DNA of 64,000 nt from Rhynochetos jubatus (Eukaryota > Chordata > Aves > Eurypygiformes > Rhynochetidae), in assembly GCA_027574665.1 (NCBI GenBank), contig CM050648.1:142724175-142788174 (forward strand). The letters are read 5' to 3'. Of the stretch, positions 63,901 to 64,000 are shown in pieces. The position numbers were made by a program, and so were the translations under genes. Every line of letters begins with the position of its first letter. Positions within the stretch are counted from its first letter, which is position 1. Under the pieces are notes generated by a model. It had not been told where the DNA came from, searched no databases, and was given only the letters and a program-made list of their open reading frames with translations.

Positions 63901-64000
63901 TCAGCTGAAATATAGCGTTCCTCAGTGAATTACTTCATTCAGGTGCATGGAACACATGTGGGCTGAAAATCCTTATTTTCTCAAAGAGTAGGTGTGCAAC

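Larger units (their letters stand above)
56268..64000 (-). other. DAAM1 5' intron (at least 7.7 kb, open at the right edge)
   Basis: I searched the minus strand for the N-terminal exon (a start with MAPRKRG-like sequence) and did not see it. The stretch holds a CR1 fragment (59960-60095), a possible MIR remnant (58110-58180), an A-rich low-complexity run (60904-60957) and AT-rich blocks with homeodomain-like motifs (57000-57110, 59150-59260, 61540-61760). Confidence 0.55.

Overview
The window is a vertebrate, almost certainly avian, nuclear genome segment. The evidence is a large intron-rich gene, many degenerate CR1 LINE fragments ending in ATTCTRTG-type tails, a solo LTR of bird ERVL type, and an intact ITPRIPL1-like gene of the kind birds carry in several copies. 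Both recognisable genes lie on the minus strand.

Positions 1-2714 hold an ITPRIPL1-like gene: one coding exon (716-2404), a short intron in the 5' UTR, and a compact TATA promoter with CRE-like and AP-1-like sites. Positions 2715-10979 are intergenic and hold nested CR1 pieces, a solo LTR of about 0.85 kb, and another CR1 copy.

From about 10980 to beyond the right edge runs DAAM1 (Dishevelled-associated activator of morphogenesis 1), a diaphanous-related formin of the non-canonical Wnt/planar cell polarity pathway. I mapped 24 coding exons by splice sites, phase and protein homology. Exon lengths and phases close exactly, giving 1019 codons plus stop when the microexon is included. They run from the GTPase-binding/FH3 region through coiled coil, FH1 and FH2 to the C-terminal DAD. 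The first coding exon (N-terminal ~60 residues in human), the 5' UTR and the promoter are not in the window and should lie beyond 64000. The 3' UTR is about 2.6 kb and ends at an AATAAA at 10997-11002.

The most interesting points are in DAAM1. A 30-nt in-frame microexon (30632-30661) encodes ten residues inserted in the FH2 linker, with UGC motifs just upstream of its acceptor as in SRRM4-regulated neuronal microexons. Two introns use GC instead of GT donors. The FH1 exon makes a long G-rich tract on the plus strand. A G11 tract lies just past the poly(A) site. Several intronic stretches (a CpG cluster at 26250-26530 and AT-rich homeodomain-motif blocks in the 5' introns) look like candidate regulatory elements. 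I saw no RNA genes, CRISPR arrays or prokaryotic features.
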